A stretch of 33,893 nt of DNA. It comes from Candidatus Magasanikbacteria bacterium GW2011_GWA2_56_11 (GTDB lineage: Bacteria > Patescibacteriota > Patescibacteriia > Magasanikbacterales > UBA922). This document shows, piece after piece, positions 9,785 to 18,456 of the stretch; position 1 is the stretch's first letter; the number at the start of each line of letters is the position of its first letter. Made by a program: the position numbers and the translations under genes. The stretch covers positions 73,849 through 107,741 of the forward strand of contig LCRX01000001.1 of the NCBI GenBank assembly GCA_001004885.1, in the 5' to 3' direction. A model generated the notes under the pieces. It worked only from the letters and a program-made list of their open reading frames with translations. It had not been told where the DNA came from and did no database searches.

Positions 9785-9838
9785 AAAAAGTTCCAATATC
9801 CGTCCACGACGGCCTGCTCGTAAAGTACGTCAGAACCT

Positions 9839-9860
9839 AAAAAGGCCGCCAGGCCTTTTT
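9839..9860 (+). terminator. Rho-independent terminator after fic
   Basis: AAAAAGGCC-gcca-GGCCTTTTT. Confidence 0.8.
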
Positions 9861-10022
9861 AGCATATTATTGATGAACTTAGGGCAATGTGCTACCATTC
9901 TTTCGTGTCGACCCTTGCTAAATTTATTTTGAATCTCACATTTCGGAACAGGCGGCTAGACGGCGGGAATCCGGCATAAAGCACGCGGTTTCCGTATCGA
10001 AGCCGCTTATATTAGAGAGAAT

Positions 10023-10661
10023 ATGAAGAAAAAATTACTGCTCCTGCCGGTAATAGTCATTATTTATCTCCTTTTGCATTTGGTTGTCAAATATAATGAA
10101 AATAGAAAGGATGAACTCATTGAAGCTCAGGTACGAGGAGAAATGGAAGATAGATATGAAACATTCAGCCGGGAATTGGCGACATGGAAGATCTTTGAGT
10201 TTAAAGAAATGGGTTATAAAGCATCATTTCCTGACGAGCCCAAATACGAGGTGTTAAAGCTGGAAATTGAGGGCAAGCAGGATATTGAGTACGAACGTAT
10301 TTCTGCCCCCATTGGGAGTGAGGCCTATGATCCCGAGATTTCGTATGTTGTCATAAAAAGGGGGTATAGTGAAGAAAATATTGAATTCGGGAGTAAAAGA
10401 TTATTGGAGGATTCCGTATATTTTTTGTCTTGGATTGAAAATGCAGAACAAGTGTCCAGCAATTTTGGGACATTTAAGGGGTATGATTCGTTGAGATTTG
10501 AATTAGAGGCAATAAATACTGGGTTTATATACAAAGGAGAGGTGATTTACCGTCCCGCACATAAAAGTACGTATATAATTATGCAAAAAGACAAAAAGTA
10601 TAAAGGTGCCCCCGGAGGGATGTACGATCATTTACTTGAATCTTTCGAGTTTCTTGAGTAG
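10023..10661 (+). CDS. Membrane-anchored hypothetical protein
   Basis: N-terminal TM segment MKKKLLLLPVIVIIYLLLHLVV; soluble domain with YKASFPDEPKYE. Confidence 0.75.
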   Translation: MKKKLLLLPVIVIIYLLLHLVVKYNENRKDELIEAQVRGEMEDRYETFSRELATWKIFEFKEMGYKASFPDEPKYEVLKLEIEGKQDIEYERISAPIGSEAYDPEISYVVIKRGYSEENIEFGSKRLLEDSVYFLSWIENAEQVSSNFGTFKGYDSLRFELEAINTGFIYKGEVIYRPAHKSTYIIMQKDKKYKGAPGGMYDHLLESFEFLE

Positions 10662-10685
10662 TCAGGTATTTCTCGTTGTTGCCTT

Positions 10686-11423
10686 ATGTATTTACATAAT
10701 ATTCGAGCAGCTAAATTTGGCCTCTCGTTTGTGGTTGTGATTTTGCTAGGTGCAGGATGCACCAACGTGCTAGAAAAGCCCATCGTAAAAGAATTTGAGC
10801 CAATTAATGCGGAAGCCCCAGAGAAAATGGAAGATATTTTGACCGAAAGTAATCTCGAATACGGTGTTAACCGCCTCGATCTGGCAGCGCTTCAAAGGAA
10901 GGAGTGCATTTCAGGCGGTAGTACTGGGCCAAGTAAAGTGGAAGCTTTTGGGAAAAACGGTGCGAAAAAGTACACTTTTACGTGCGGCGACGGAGGCGGT
11001 TATGAGGAAGAGGTGCTTTTTGTAAGCGCTTCACAGCGGCCCATGTTTTATTATCGTCAAGGAAATTTGCTCGGTGGCATTGAATTTCAAAGATCCAAAG
11101 ATAAGACATCATACGGCATCAATGCTAATTACAGCGTGATTGAGCCTTGCTCCGGAGAGCTCGGTGGTTTTGACGGAAAAATTCGGGTCGAAGAGATGCT
11201 ACTCAATGGTAGGGCGGATCTACATTCAGGGAATGCTGACCTCCCCTTTGTGCAGAACGGCTGTAGTTTTTTTCCAACCAACTTTACCGTACTTGACCAA
11301 ACATTTTTTAACGCGACATTCGAGGTCGCTGGAAAAAAATTCATCATCAACTTGCGAATGCCGCAGCCGTTTGTAGTTCAATTTGGTGATCCGGCGGCAT
11401 ATTACAAGGCTTCGGGTACATGA
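10686..11423 (+). CDS. Putative lipoprotein of unknown function
   Basis: Signal peptide with lipobox LLGAGC. Confidence 0.75.
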   Translation: MYLHNIRAAKFGLSFVVVILLGAGCTNVLEKPIVKEFEPINAEAPEKMEDILTESNLEYGVNRLDLAALQRKECISGGSTGPSKVEAFGKNGAKKYTFTCGDGGGYEEEVLFVSASQRPMFYYRQGNLLGGIEFQRSKDKTSYGINANYSVIEPCSGELGGFDGKIRVEEMLLNGRADLHSGNADLPFVQNGCSFFPTNFTVLDQTFFNATFEVAGKKFIINLRMPQPFVVQFGDPAAYYKASGT

Positions 11424-11460
11424 GATAGGTTCTAACGTCATCCACGACGGCCCGTTAGTT

Positions 11461-11489
11461 ACAAAAACAGGAGTTTTTCTCTGTTTTGT
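11461..11489 (+). terminator. Putative terminator
   Basis: ACAAAAACAG...CTGTTTTGT stem with one bulge. Confidence 0.5.
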
Positions 11490-11513
11490 CTTATTTGGGC
11501 TGGAGTGGAGTAA

Positions 11514-11556
11514 TCCTGGCTGCGGTTTGATTATTCGCCAGGAGCCATAGTATACT
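11514..11556 (+). promoter_or_regulatory. Promoter with overlapping palindromic operator-like site
   Basis: TTGATT (11527-11532), 18-nt spacer, TATACT (11551-11556). Inverted repeat TCCTGGC (11514-11520)/GCCAGGA (11537-11543) brackets the -35. Confidence 0.45.
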
Positions 11557-11589
11557 CACGGCATCCGTTTTTCTAAGTATTCATAATCT

Positions 11590-12531
11590 ATGAGAGAAGT
11601 TTCGCCCCAAGTGGAGCAGGGGGTGCAAAAGTATATTTCAGAAGTCAAAGAAGCGATTGGCGACCGTCCGACTGTACTTCAGGAAGTAGATTTTCCAATT
11701 TTGGAAGAGATATTTAAAAAGATGCTTATCAAGTGCGGGATTGCCGGGGAAGGGATAAACTTTTTAGGACCGGAAAGAATAGTCGCCGACTATCGTTACG
11801 CCGGTTATGGCGGCAGCTATTCGCCCGAAGGGAATGTGATAAAAATTTACGATAGCGAAAGAGCGCAAAATCTTATTGGCTTCTTAAGGGAAGAAGGCGT
11901 TGAAGAAGACGACGCCGCGGTCAAAGAATTTAAACGATTAGCCGGAATTTCGGCCCTTATCCACGAAGAAACTCATGCCGTAGCCAGGAGCGTCTGTGTA
12001 AAGGCCGGCGAAGGGAGTAGTAAGTACGCGCCAGAGGGCCGGATTGTGCGGCAGCAGTTGGGTTATCAAATTGATCAGCTCAAGGATCCTTCGCAGGACA
12101 GTGATTTTGTCGAGGATGTTGACAGTTTTTTTGCCGCTTTCAACGAGGCCATAACCGAAATGATCGCCCGAGAAATTTTTTATGAGTATCTACAGGCCAA
12201 TGGCCTAAACTCTACGCCGGGAGCGAAGTTTGCGCAAAAATATCTCGAGGGCAAACATCAATATAATGTTTTTATCGTAATAGCGGAGAAAATGGCCGAT
12301 AAAATAGCGCGTAAAACCGGCCAGAGTCGGGACGCTGTTTTGCAGGCGTTCAAGCGGGGAATGATCGAGGGCGAGGTTATTACTCAAGGCGAGTCCAGAG
12401 AATGGTTTGAAGAGATATTTACCAAAGATTTTTTTAGTTCACTAGAAAAATTGGACACTTACGATTACGACGCGGCAGCAAATTTTATTGATGAGTGGTT
12501 TGAAGGAGAGCTTGGATCGGGAACTCAGTAG
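11590..12531 (+). CDS. Putative HExxH zinc metallopeptidase-like protein
   Basis: ALIHEETHAVA (HEETH) plus downstream FNEAITEMIAREI as candidate third-ligand helix. Confidence 0.6.
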   Translation: MREVSPQVEQGVQKYISEVKEAIGDRPTVLQEVDFPILEEIFKKMLIKCGIAGEGINFLGPERIVADYRYAGYGGSYSPEGNVIKIYDSERAQNLIGFLREEGVEEDDAAVKEFKRLAGISALIHEETHAVARSVCVKAGEGSSKYAPEGRIVRQQLGYQIDQLKDPSQDSDFVEDVDSFFAAFNEAITEMIAREIFYEYLQANGLNSTPGAKFAQKYLEGKHQYNVFIVIAEKMADKIARKTGQSRDAVLQAFKRGMIEGEVITQGESREWFEEIFTKDFFSSLEKLDTYDYDAAANFIDEWFEGELGSGTQ

Positions 12532-12537
12532 TTTACT

Positions 12538-13590
12538 ATGCGCAAAAAACTCCACTGGAAAAAAATCCTAACACGCGAGTACACTTTTCTGTACGCCAGT
12601 TACGGTGTTGACTGTTTTAAGATAATGAAAAGAACGGTCGGCACGACTCTGGACTTTGACTTTTTTTATGGCGAAGGAAAGATACTGACGATTTATCGCA
12701 TTGAAAAAGATATTTTGAATTCTTACCGGCTGATAGAAAAAATCGCCAGACGAAGTGAAGCGGAAATTTTAAGGAAGATGGATAATTTTGAGGAACTTAC
12801 TCGGCGAGTTTACGCATTATTCGCGACCATCAAAAAAACAAGAGATAAACAACAGATTAAAAAGTTCCTCATAGAGTTGGATAAGACTTTCCTCATCACC
12901 TTAAGTCATTATTTGTTTTTTGTATTTTTGGGGTATGCCGGTGATCGGCCGTCGATAGCCCGATTCCTAAAGAAAAATTTGGAGAGGTTCGGTAAAATCC
13001 GTACTTCGACTATTGACACCGACATGAATATCGAGTACCCCAATTTGTTCGGGAAGTACGACAAAAAGCTAAGGGCCTCGGCCTCCTATATGACCAGGAG
13101 TGAACTGATGGGAGCGCTACGGGGCAAAGCCTTGCCGTTGGACAAAATAAAAAACAGAAAAAAACGCTACCTGGTAGTGATGAAGAACCGCCGGGCTAAG
13201 GAGTGCGATTTAGACCGGATAGACGACGTATTGGCTAAAGAGCTAGGACAACCAAAAAAGGTGGCCCAAAATTTCGTTAAGGGGCAGATTGCGTGCAGGG
13301 GGAAAGTACGCGGTCCGGCTGTGGTCGTGTTTAGCCGGGACGATTACGTCAAAATTAAAAAGGGCGATATTCTCATTACGCCCATGACCAAACCCAATAT
13401 TGTACCTTTTTTACCCAAAGTTCGCGGCATTGTCACTAACGATGGCGGAGCTCTTTCCCATGCCTCAATCATCTCGCGCGAGATGAAAATCCCTTGCGTC
13501 GTGGGGACAATATATGCGACCGACGTATTCAGGGATGGTGATTTGGTCGAAATTGATACTGAAAAAGGGGAGGCCCGAAAACAAGGTTAA
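12538..13590 (+). CDS. Stand-alone PEP-utilizer mobile (swivelling phosphohistidine) domain fused to uncharacterised N-terminal domain
   Basis: C-terminal GIVTNDGGALSHASIISREMKIPCVVGTIYATDVFRDGDLVEID is the PEP-utilizer mobile domain (GGxxSHAxI His). No ATP-grasp or PEP-binding TIM barrel visible. Confidence 0.8.
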   Translation: MRKKLHWKKILTREYTFLYASYGVDCFKIMKRTVGTTLDFDFFYGEGKILTIYRIEKDILNSYRLIEKIARRSEAEILRKMDNFEELTRRVYALFATIKKTRDKQQIKKFLIELDKTFLITLSHYLFFVFLGYAGDRPSIARFLKKNLERFGKIRTSTIDTDMNIEYPNLFGKYDKKLRASASYMTRSELMGALRGKALPLDKIKNRKKRYLVVMKNRRAKECDLDRIDDVLAKELGQPKKVAQNFVKGQIACRGKVRGPAVVVFSRDDYVKIKKGDILITPMTKPNIVPFLPKVRGIVTNDGGALSHASIISREMKIPCVVGTIYATDVFRDGDLVEIDTEKGEARKQG

Positions 13591-13606
13591 TTCTAACAAT
13601 TTGTAT

Positions 13607-13807
13607 ATGCAAAATAATCCCGCCCACAGTAGCCCCTGTCCAATCTGCAAGGGAAATGAATTTACCTGGGGTGATCTCCGCGCCCAAGGTATAAAGTTTG
13701 TTCCCGGTGATGGGTCGGTATTAGACAAATTGGGCCTTACCTGGGGAACAAAAATTCAAGCCCGGCAATGCAATGCCTGCCACAACGTGCAAATGTTCAA
13801 TGCCTAG
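13607..13807 (+). CDS. Small zinc-ribbon protein (66 aa)
   Basis: SPCPICKGNEF...ARQCNACHNVQMF, two CxxC knuckles. Start ATG 13607 lies inside ORF 13514..13807. Confidence 0.65.
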   Translation: MQNNPAHSSPCPICKGNEFTWGDLRAQGIKFVPGDGSVLDKLGLTWGTKIQARQCNACHNVQMFNA

Positions 13808-13850
13808 ATTTCGATCAAAAAATATCCTATTTATCCTACCTAATAATGGT

Positions 13851-13866
13851 AAAACGCCGGCGTTTT
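13851..13866. terminator. Short palindromic terminator-like element
   Basis: AAAACGCC/GGCGTTTT. Confidence 0.5.
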
Positions 13867-13926
13867 CTGTCTATGATGGCTGTTAACCTACCAGGCTAAA
13901 ACTTTGACTCACTGCATTACGGGTCT

Positions 13927-14925
13927 ATGAGGAGCATTTTTTTTATCCTCCTTTGGTCTTCGCCGGTTCTCAACACCGCTCTTTATTATTATCGAAAATG
14001 GATCAATAAACAGCGAAAAGAGGGAAAATTTTTGAAAGCGGGGGTGCATATCCATAAGGTAATTATCAGCGGACCAAAAAATTGGCTGTGGTTTCGCCAT
14101 TTTTTTGAAGACTTTCTTATAAAATTTGTTCTGGCCTCTGTTCCGGCAATGATTCTGTGGGATATTCGTTTTTTTGCTGTTCTCCTGTCTATTGGATTTT
14201 TGGCTTTAATTTTAAAGATTGGCCTTACTTTGCATCCCTACCCGTGGCCGGTATTTTTTTGGGGTAAGAGGGGGGTATGGACTTTTTATCGTTTCACTTT
14301 TTACTATCTACGCGGTTTTGGCGCTTTTATTCTGGGCGGACTTGCCGGCGCTGCTTTGCTAATAATATCCGTGGAAATTTTTTCGACGAAACCTGAAATG
14401 CTACTGTTCGAGCCTACCGTTTTGGCCCGCTTTATCGACAATAGCGTGGGGACGACTCCGATTTGGGTACTTTACGCGGCGGTGATTATTTTCGTCATTG
14501 CGATGGTGCTGAATATTTTTTACCTGCTTTTTAGGATCACGCCGCTATTCACCAGATTCTATGTTGAATACAATAGCGGGGTACTGCGGCTAGTTGGCCG
14601 GGTGAGCAAAAAGGAAATGGCGAAAATAGATTTTAATAAGCCATATTCATGCGAACAAGCCTGCGATGATAGGTCATCATGGAGTTTTGGCGAACTGGAG
14701 ACATACATTTTCGCACAAGATAATAAAGCGGTCGCGATTACGGAGAGTTTGTACGGATCTTGGGGAGAAGATTCCGTGCCCCGCGGCAGGCCCCGCACCC
14801 GTGCCAGGCCGTGGATATGGGACGCCAAATTGCCCAGTCAAGTGGGCGTTACCTATGTGCTGACTCCGGAAGAGTGTGGTATCATCTTCGATGAATTAAT
14901 AAAAAAATACAAGAAAAAGGGGTGA
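13927..14925 (+). CDS. Multi-pass membrane protein of unknown function
   Basis: Several hydrophobic segments, then a soluble C-terminal domain (332 aa). Confidence 0.7.
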   Translation: MRSIFFILLWSSPVLNTALYYYRKWINKQRKEGKFLKAGVHIHKVIISGPKNWLWFRHFFEDFLIKFVLASVPAMILWDIRFFAVLLSIGFLALILKIGLTLHPYPWPVFFWGKRGVWTFYRFTFYYLRGFGAFILGGLAGAALLIISVEIFSTKPEMLLFEPTVLARFIDNSVGTTPIWVLYAAVIIFVIAMVLNIFYLLFRITPLFTRFYVEYNSGVLRLVGRVSKKEMAKIDFNKPYSCEQACDDRSSWSFGELETYIFAQDNKAVAITESLYGSWGEDSVPRGRPRTRARPWIWDAKLPSQVGVTYVLTPEECGIIFDELIKKYKKKG

Positions 14926-14954
14926 TCTTGCGGTTGATAGGTGTTTACCGACAG

Positions 14955-15010
14955 ACCATCCGTACCGTTAACAGTTGCCGTGAACTTTTAGAATCAGTGG
15001 TACCGATGGT
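14955..15010. repeat. Nested inverted repeat
   Basis: ACCATCCGTACC (14955-14966) against GGTACCGATGGT (14999-15010), 11/12 complementary, with inner AGTT/AACT. Confidence 0.45.
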
Positions 15011-15058
15011 TGCTGAACTAAGGTAATCATCCTCCCTTGTATTGACCTTGTACTGATA

Positions 15059-15086
15059 AAAATAACGGCCGCGCGGCCGTTATTTT
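15059..15086. terminator. Perfect 28-nt palindrome, bidirectional terminator
   Basis: AAAATAACGGCCGC/GCGGCCGTTATTTT, downstream of the minus-strand small CDS. Confidence 0.75.
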
Positions 15087-15101
15087 GTGCGTAAATCTTT
15101 T

Positions 15102-15356
15102 TTAGACGCCGACCGCCTGTTTAATACCCGCTTTTTGCTCCAGCACGGTAACGCGTTCGTCGAGATTGCGGTAGTCAATCTGCCAGGCGGCCTGCGAGAG
15201 GCGCAGGTCGATGCGCTCGATATCGGTTTTGAGTCCCTGTAGTGTGCCGTCGACTCCGATAAGTCTGCTCTCGATTCCATCGATTTTTCCGCCCATCTCT
15301 GCAAAACCCTGGGCCACCATGGCCGCCAGGTCATCCAAGGTAATTTTTTTCTTCAT
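15102..15356 (-). CDS. Small coiled-coil-like protein (84 aa)
   Basis: MKKKITLDDLAAMVAQGFAEMGGKIDGIESRLIGVDGTLQGLKTDIERID...; strong Shine-Dalgarno (aaggagg) upstream. Confidence 0.75.
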   Translation of the reverse strand: MKKKITLDDLAAMVAQGFAEMGGKIDGIESRLIGVDGTLQGLKTDIERIDLRLSQAAWQIDYRNLDERVTVLEQKAGIKQAVGV

Positions 15357-15397
15357 AAAATTTTCCTCCTTAGATAATAAATGGCGCTCTTTAAACG

Positions 15398-15425
15398 AGT
15401 ATACCACGGCGCTAAACGCTGTCAA
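15398..15425 (-). promoter_or_regulatory. Promoter for 15102..15356
   Basis: Minus strand: TTGACA, 16-nt spacer, TATACT. Confidence 0.65.
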
Positions 15426-15441
15426 TTTGCTTTTGCGTCTA

Positions 15442-15471
15442 TTGCCAGGCAGCTTTAAAATGGCGTACAAT
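15442..15471 (+). promoter_or_regulatory. Promoter for phosphoribosyltransferase gene
   Basis: TTGCCA, 18-nt spacer, TACAAT. Confidence 0.5.
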
Positions 15472-15504
15472 GAGGGGTGTCCTTCCAGGTAATGACAGCC
15501 AGGT

Positions 15505-16068
15505 ATGGTTGAAAAAACTTTGCTCAGGGAGAGCTTGCTCTCCGCGGTAACTCTGGATAAGGGAAATTACCGGTATATTTTGCATCCGATAAGCGACGGC
15601 ATACCCCGCCTGTCGCCGGCGCTTTTGGAGGAAACAACAGGAAATTTTGTTCGCCGGCTCAATTGGCAGGAGGCCGACGCGATAGTTACCGTGGAGACAA
15701 TGGGGATACCGGTGGCAACCGCGCTCAGTTTGCGCCTGGGGCTACCGCTCACTGTCATCAGAAAAAGACAGTACGGGCTGCCCGGGGAAACTGCTATCGG
15801 ACAAAATACTGGCTACGGCCGCAGTACGCTGTACATCAACGGCGTGGCCGCCGGCGACAAGGTTTTGTTGATAGATTGCGTTGTCAGCACCGGGGGGACC
15901 CTGATCTCCGTCTTGGGAGGCCTGAAAGACAGGGGAGCGCAAATACTGGATGTGGCCTGTGTTTATGGGAAAGAGGGCGGCAAAGAAAAAGTGTTCGCCG
16001 CGACCGGGCTCCGGGTGAAGACCTTGCTCGATGTCCGAGTTAACGAGGCAGGCGAAGTGCGTCTGTAA
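15505..16068 (+). CDS. Phosphoribosyltransferase resembling archaeal-type hypoxanthine/guanine PRTase
   Basis: HPISDGIPRLSPALLEE..., VTVETMGIPVATALSLRLGLPLTVIRKRQYGLPGE, GYGRSTLYINGV, PRPP loop VLLIDCVVSTGGTL. Confidence 0.85.
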   Translation: MVEKTLLRESLLSAVTLDKGNYRYILHPISDGIPRLSPALLEETTGNFVRRLNWQEADAIVTVETMGIPVATALSLRLGLPLTVIRKRQYGLPGETAIGQNTGYGRSTLYINGVAAGDKVLLIDCVVSTGGTLISVLGGLKDRGAQILDVACVYGKEGGKEKVFAATGLRVKTLLDVRVNEAGEVRL

Positions 16069-16110
16069 GTTTTATCGGGTGGAAAAATTTGCGTGGGTTT
16101 GGAATAAAAA

Positions 16111-16815
16111 ATGCCGGCTACTCCCGTTAACACTGTGTTTACAAATATGGAAATTAAAGGTTTTCTTTTCGACGTTGACGGCGTCCTCTACGATTCCATG
16201 CCGCAGCACGCCAAGTCGTGGGCGCAGGCCTTTGGGGAGGAGGGGATAAAAGTGCCCGCTAAACATGTATATCTTTGCGAAGGCATGCCGGAAGTGGAAG
16301 CCGCGAAGTACCTGGCGGCCGCCGTCGGCGCCAGGCTGGCCAGAAAAATTTTGGCCAAGGTTGTCGAGCGCAAAAGGGATTTGTACAACGGCTACAAAAA
16401 TCCGGAGTTTGTCCCGGGGGCGGGGGAACTTCTGGCCTACTTGCGCAAACATAAAATCAGGGTGTGCCTGGTAACCGGCTCCCATCAGCTTAAGACGATC
16501 AAGAATATTAAAAAAGATTTTGCCCTCAAAAGAAGCGAGATTGTTACCGGCAAGGACGTATCGCGCGGCAAACCGCACCCCGAGCCGTTTCTCAAAGCCC
16601 TGAAAAAAATCAAGCTGCCGCCGGCTTCGGTCTTGGCCGTTGAAAATGCCCCCTTGGGAATCGAATCGGCCAAGAGAGCCGGGTTGAAATGCGCGGTCCT
16701 GAAGACCGGGCTGATAGCGAAACGCGATTTAAAAAAGTGCGGAGCCGACTGGGTGTTTAAAGATTGCCGCGAACTGCTTCAGGCGATAAAATCCGGGGAT
16801 TTGTTGAAAGCCTGA
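16111..16815 (+). CDS. HAD-superfamily hydrolase (beta-phosphoglucomutase/phosphatase-like)
   Basis: FDVDGVLYDS (motif I), VCLVTGSH (motif II), GKPHPEPF, VENAPLGIESAKRAG. True start may be ATG 16147. Confidence 0.88.
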   Translation: MPATPVNTVFTNMEIKGFLFDVDGVLYDSMPQHAKSWAQAFGEEGIKVPAKHVYLCEGMPEVEAAKYLAAAVGARLARKILAKVVERKRDLYNGYKNPEFVPGAGELLAYLRKHKIRVCLVTGSHQLKTIKNIKKDFALKRSEIVTGKDVSRGKPHPEPFLKALKKIKLPPASVLAVENAPLGIESAKRAGLKCAVLKTGLIAKRDLKKCGADWVFKDCRELLQAIKSGDLLKA

Positions 16816-16897
16816 TGCCGGCCGGCGGTAAGTTCTTTTAGGATAGCCGCTGGTCGTGATATACCCTTTTTCGGTTTAATTTATTCGTGAAGGAGAC

Positions 16898-18418
16898 ATG
16901 AGGTTAAAGATGCTCAGAGCGCGGATAAAGCAAATTATGGCCGGAATACTCCCGGGCAGGCAATCCGGACGATCCACTTGGCGGAACATAGAACAGGCGA
17001 GGCCGGTCTACTGGCTTGTTTTTTTGGTCATCTTCGGGGCGTTCATCTATCGCGCGGCCCTCGGGCTGTATTTTTTTCAGGACGACTTTGTCTGGATAAG
17101 CCGCGCCAAAGATTTCGCCGCCGACTGGAGGCTGATATTTTCCGCCGATATTTCCGGTTTTTTCATGCCGGTGGTGCACGCTTATTTCGTTTTGGCCTTC
17201 CGACTATTTGGCCTGGAGTCCGGCTGGTATTATGCCGCCAACATCGTCCTGCACGGTCTTAACGCTTTGCTTTTGTTTAAGCTCGTGGATAAGGCGGCCA
17301 AAAGCCGCCGAACAGCCATTTTTTCGGCGCTTTTTTTCCTGTCTTTCCGCTACCCAATGGAGGCCGTGGTCTGGATTAGCGCCGTTACCGAGTTGCTTTC
17401 GGCCGGCTGGCTCTTGGGGATCGGTCTGGCCTGGGTTAGCTATTTGGAATCATCCAAGAGGCGCTGGTACGTTGTCGCTTTGATTTTGACTTTGGGGTTT
17501 CTTTTTACCAAGGAATGGTCGGCGCTTACGGTTCCTTTTTTGGCGTTGCTTGGTACTTGGCGCTTGGCAAACAGCGGCGCCTGGAATCGCGCCAATATCC
17601 GGCGTCTTTTTGTCCGGCTGGCGCCATTTTTGGCGGTGTTCGCCGGATATTTTTGTTTTGAATTTTTTTTGCAGCACCAGCAAAGTCCCCTTATCGCCAA
17701 GGGTTACTATGTTGTCGGGTGGCACGCAGTGCCGAATATCGCCGGCAATTTTTTACTGTCTTTCGTCCCCCTTACCGAAGCGGCGCACCAGTACCCGCGA
17801 CTGTGGCTCACAGCTTCGGCCGCGGCACTGCTCGCGGCCGCCTTTATCGGCGTCCGCAGCTGGCGTAGGCGGCGCGATAGCGCCCCTGCTCTGTGCGCGT
17901 CATGGATAATTATCGCGTTTGTCCCCACTTCTTTTTTTACTTGGGATCCGTTTATCAGCCGCTACGATTACCTTCCGGCCCTCGGCGTGGCAGTTTTTTT
18001 AGCCGTGGTACTTAATTATTTTACCTTTGCCAAGCAAGCCGGTTTGCGCTTTGCGGCCGTATTTTTAGCCGCCGCCTACATAGGCATTAATATCTTTTTT
18101 ATATCCAAAATGACCCGGCTGTACTACGCGCCTGTCCATGCGGAAAACAAAAAATTTACCGAGGCTGTGGCTGCCAAACTGTACAGCCTGAAAGACGCCG
18201 GGACTCTGGGCATATATCCCAATACGCCGCACAAAAGTTTTATACTGCCTGAAGTGCTCCAGGCTTTGTTTGATATTCCACGGAAGAACATCAGGGTGTT
18301 GGCGCCGGAAACGCCGTGCCCGGAGGCAACGGTCTGTTTGCGGTGGGATCCGGAAACAAAGGCAGTCGGTTTATCCACAGCCTTGACCGCTATTGCCGAG
18401 CTCGAGAATACTCTATAA
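16898..18418 (+). CDS. Multi-pass GT-C-like membrane glycosyltransferase
   Basis: Many TM segments; acidic loop YFFQDDFVWISRAKDF after TM1, as in PMT/ArnT-like proteins; SD gaaggag. Confidence 0.65.
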   Translation: MRLKMLRARIKQIMAGILPGRQSGRSTWRNIEQARPVYWLVFLVIFGAFIYRAALGLYFFQDDFVWISRAKDFAADWRLIFSADISGFFMPVVHAYFVLAFRLFGLESGWYYAANIVLHGLNALLLFKLVDKAAKSRRTAIFSALFFLSFRYPMEAVVWISAVTELLSAGWLLGIGLAWVSYLESSKRRWYVVALILTLGFLFTKEWSALTVPFLALLGTWRLANSGAWNRANIRRLFVRLAPFLAVFAGYFCFEFFLQHQQSPLIAKGYYVVGWHAVPNIAGNFLLSFVPLTEAAHQYPRLWLTASAAALLAAAFIGVRSWRRRRDSAPALCASWIIIAFVPTSFFTWDPFISRYDYLPALGVAVFLAVVLNYFTFAKQAGLRFAAVFLAAAYIGINIFFISKMTRLYYAPVHAENKKFTEAVAAKLYSLKDAGTLGIYPNTPHKSFILPEVLQALFDIPRKNIRVLAPETPCPEATVCLRWDPETKAVGLSTALTAIAELENTL

Positions 18419-18456
18419 GTAGGGTGGACACACCACTCTCGCATAAGGAGACAGGC

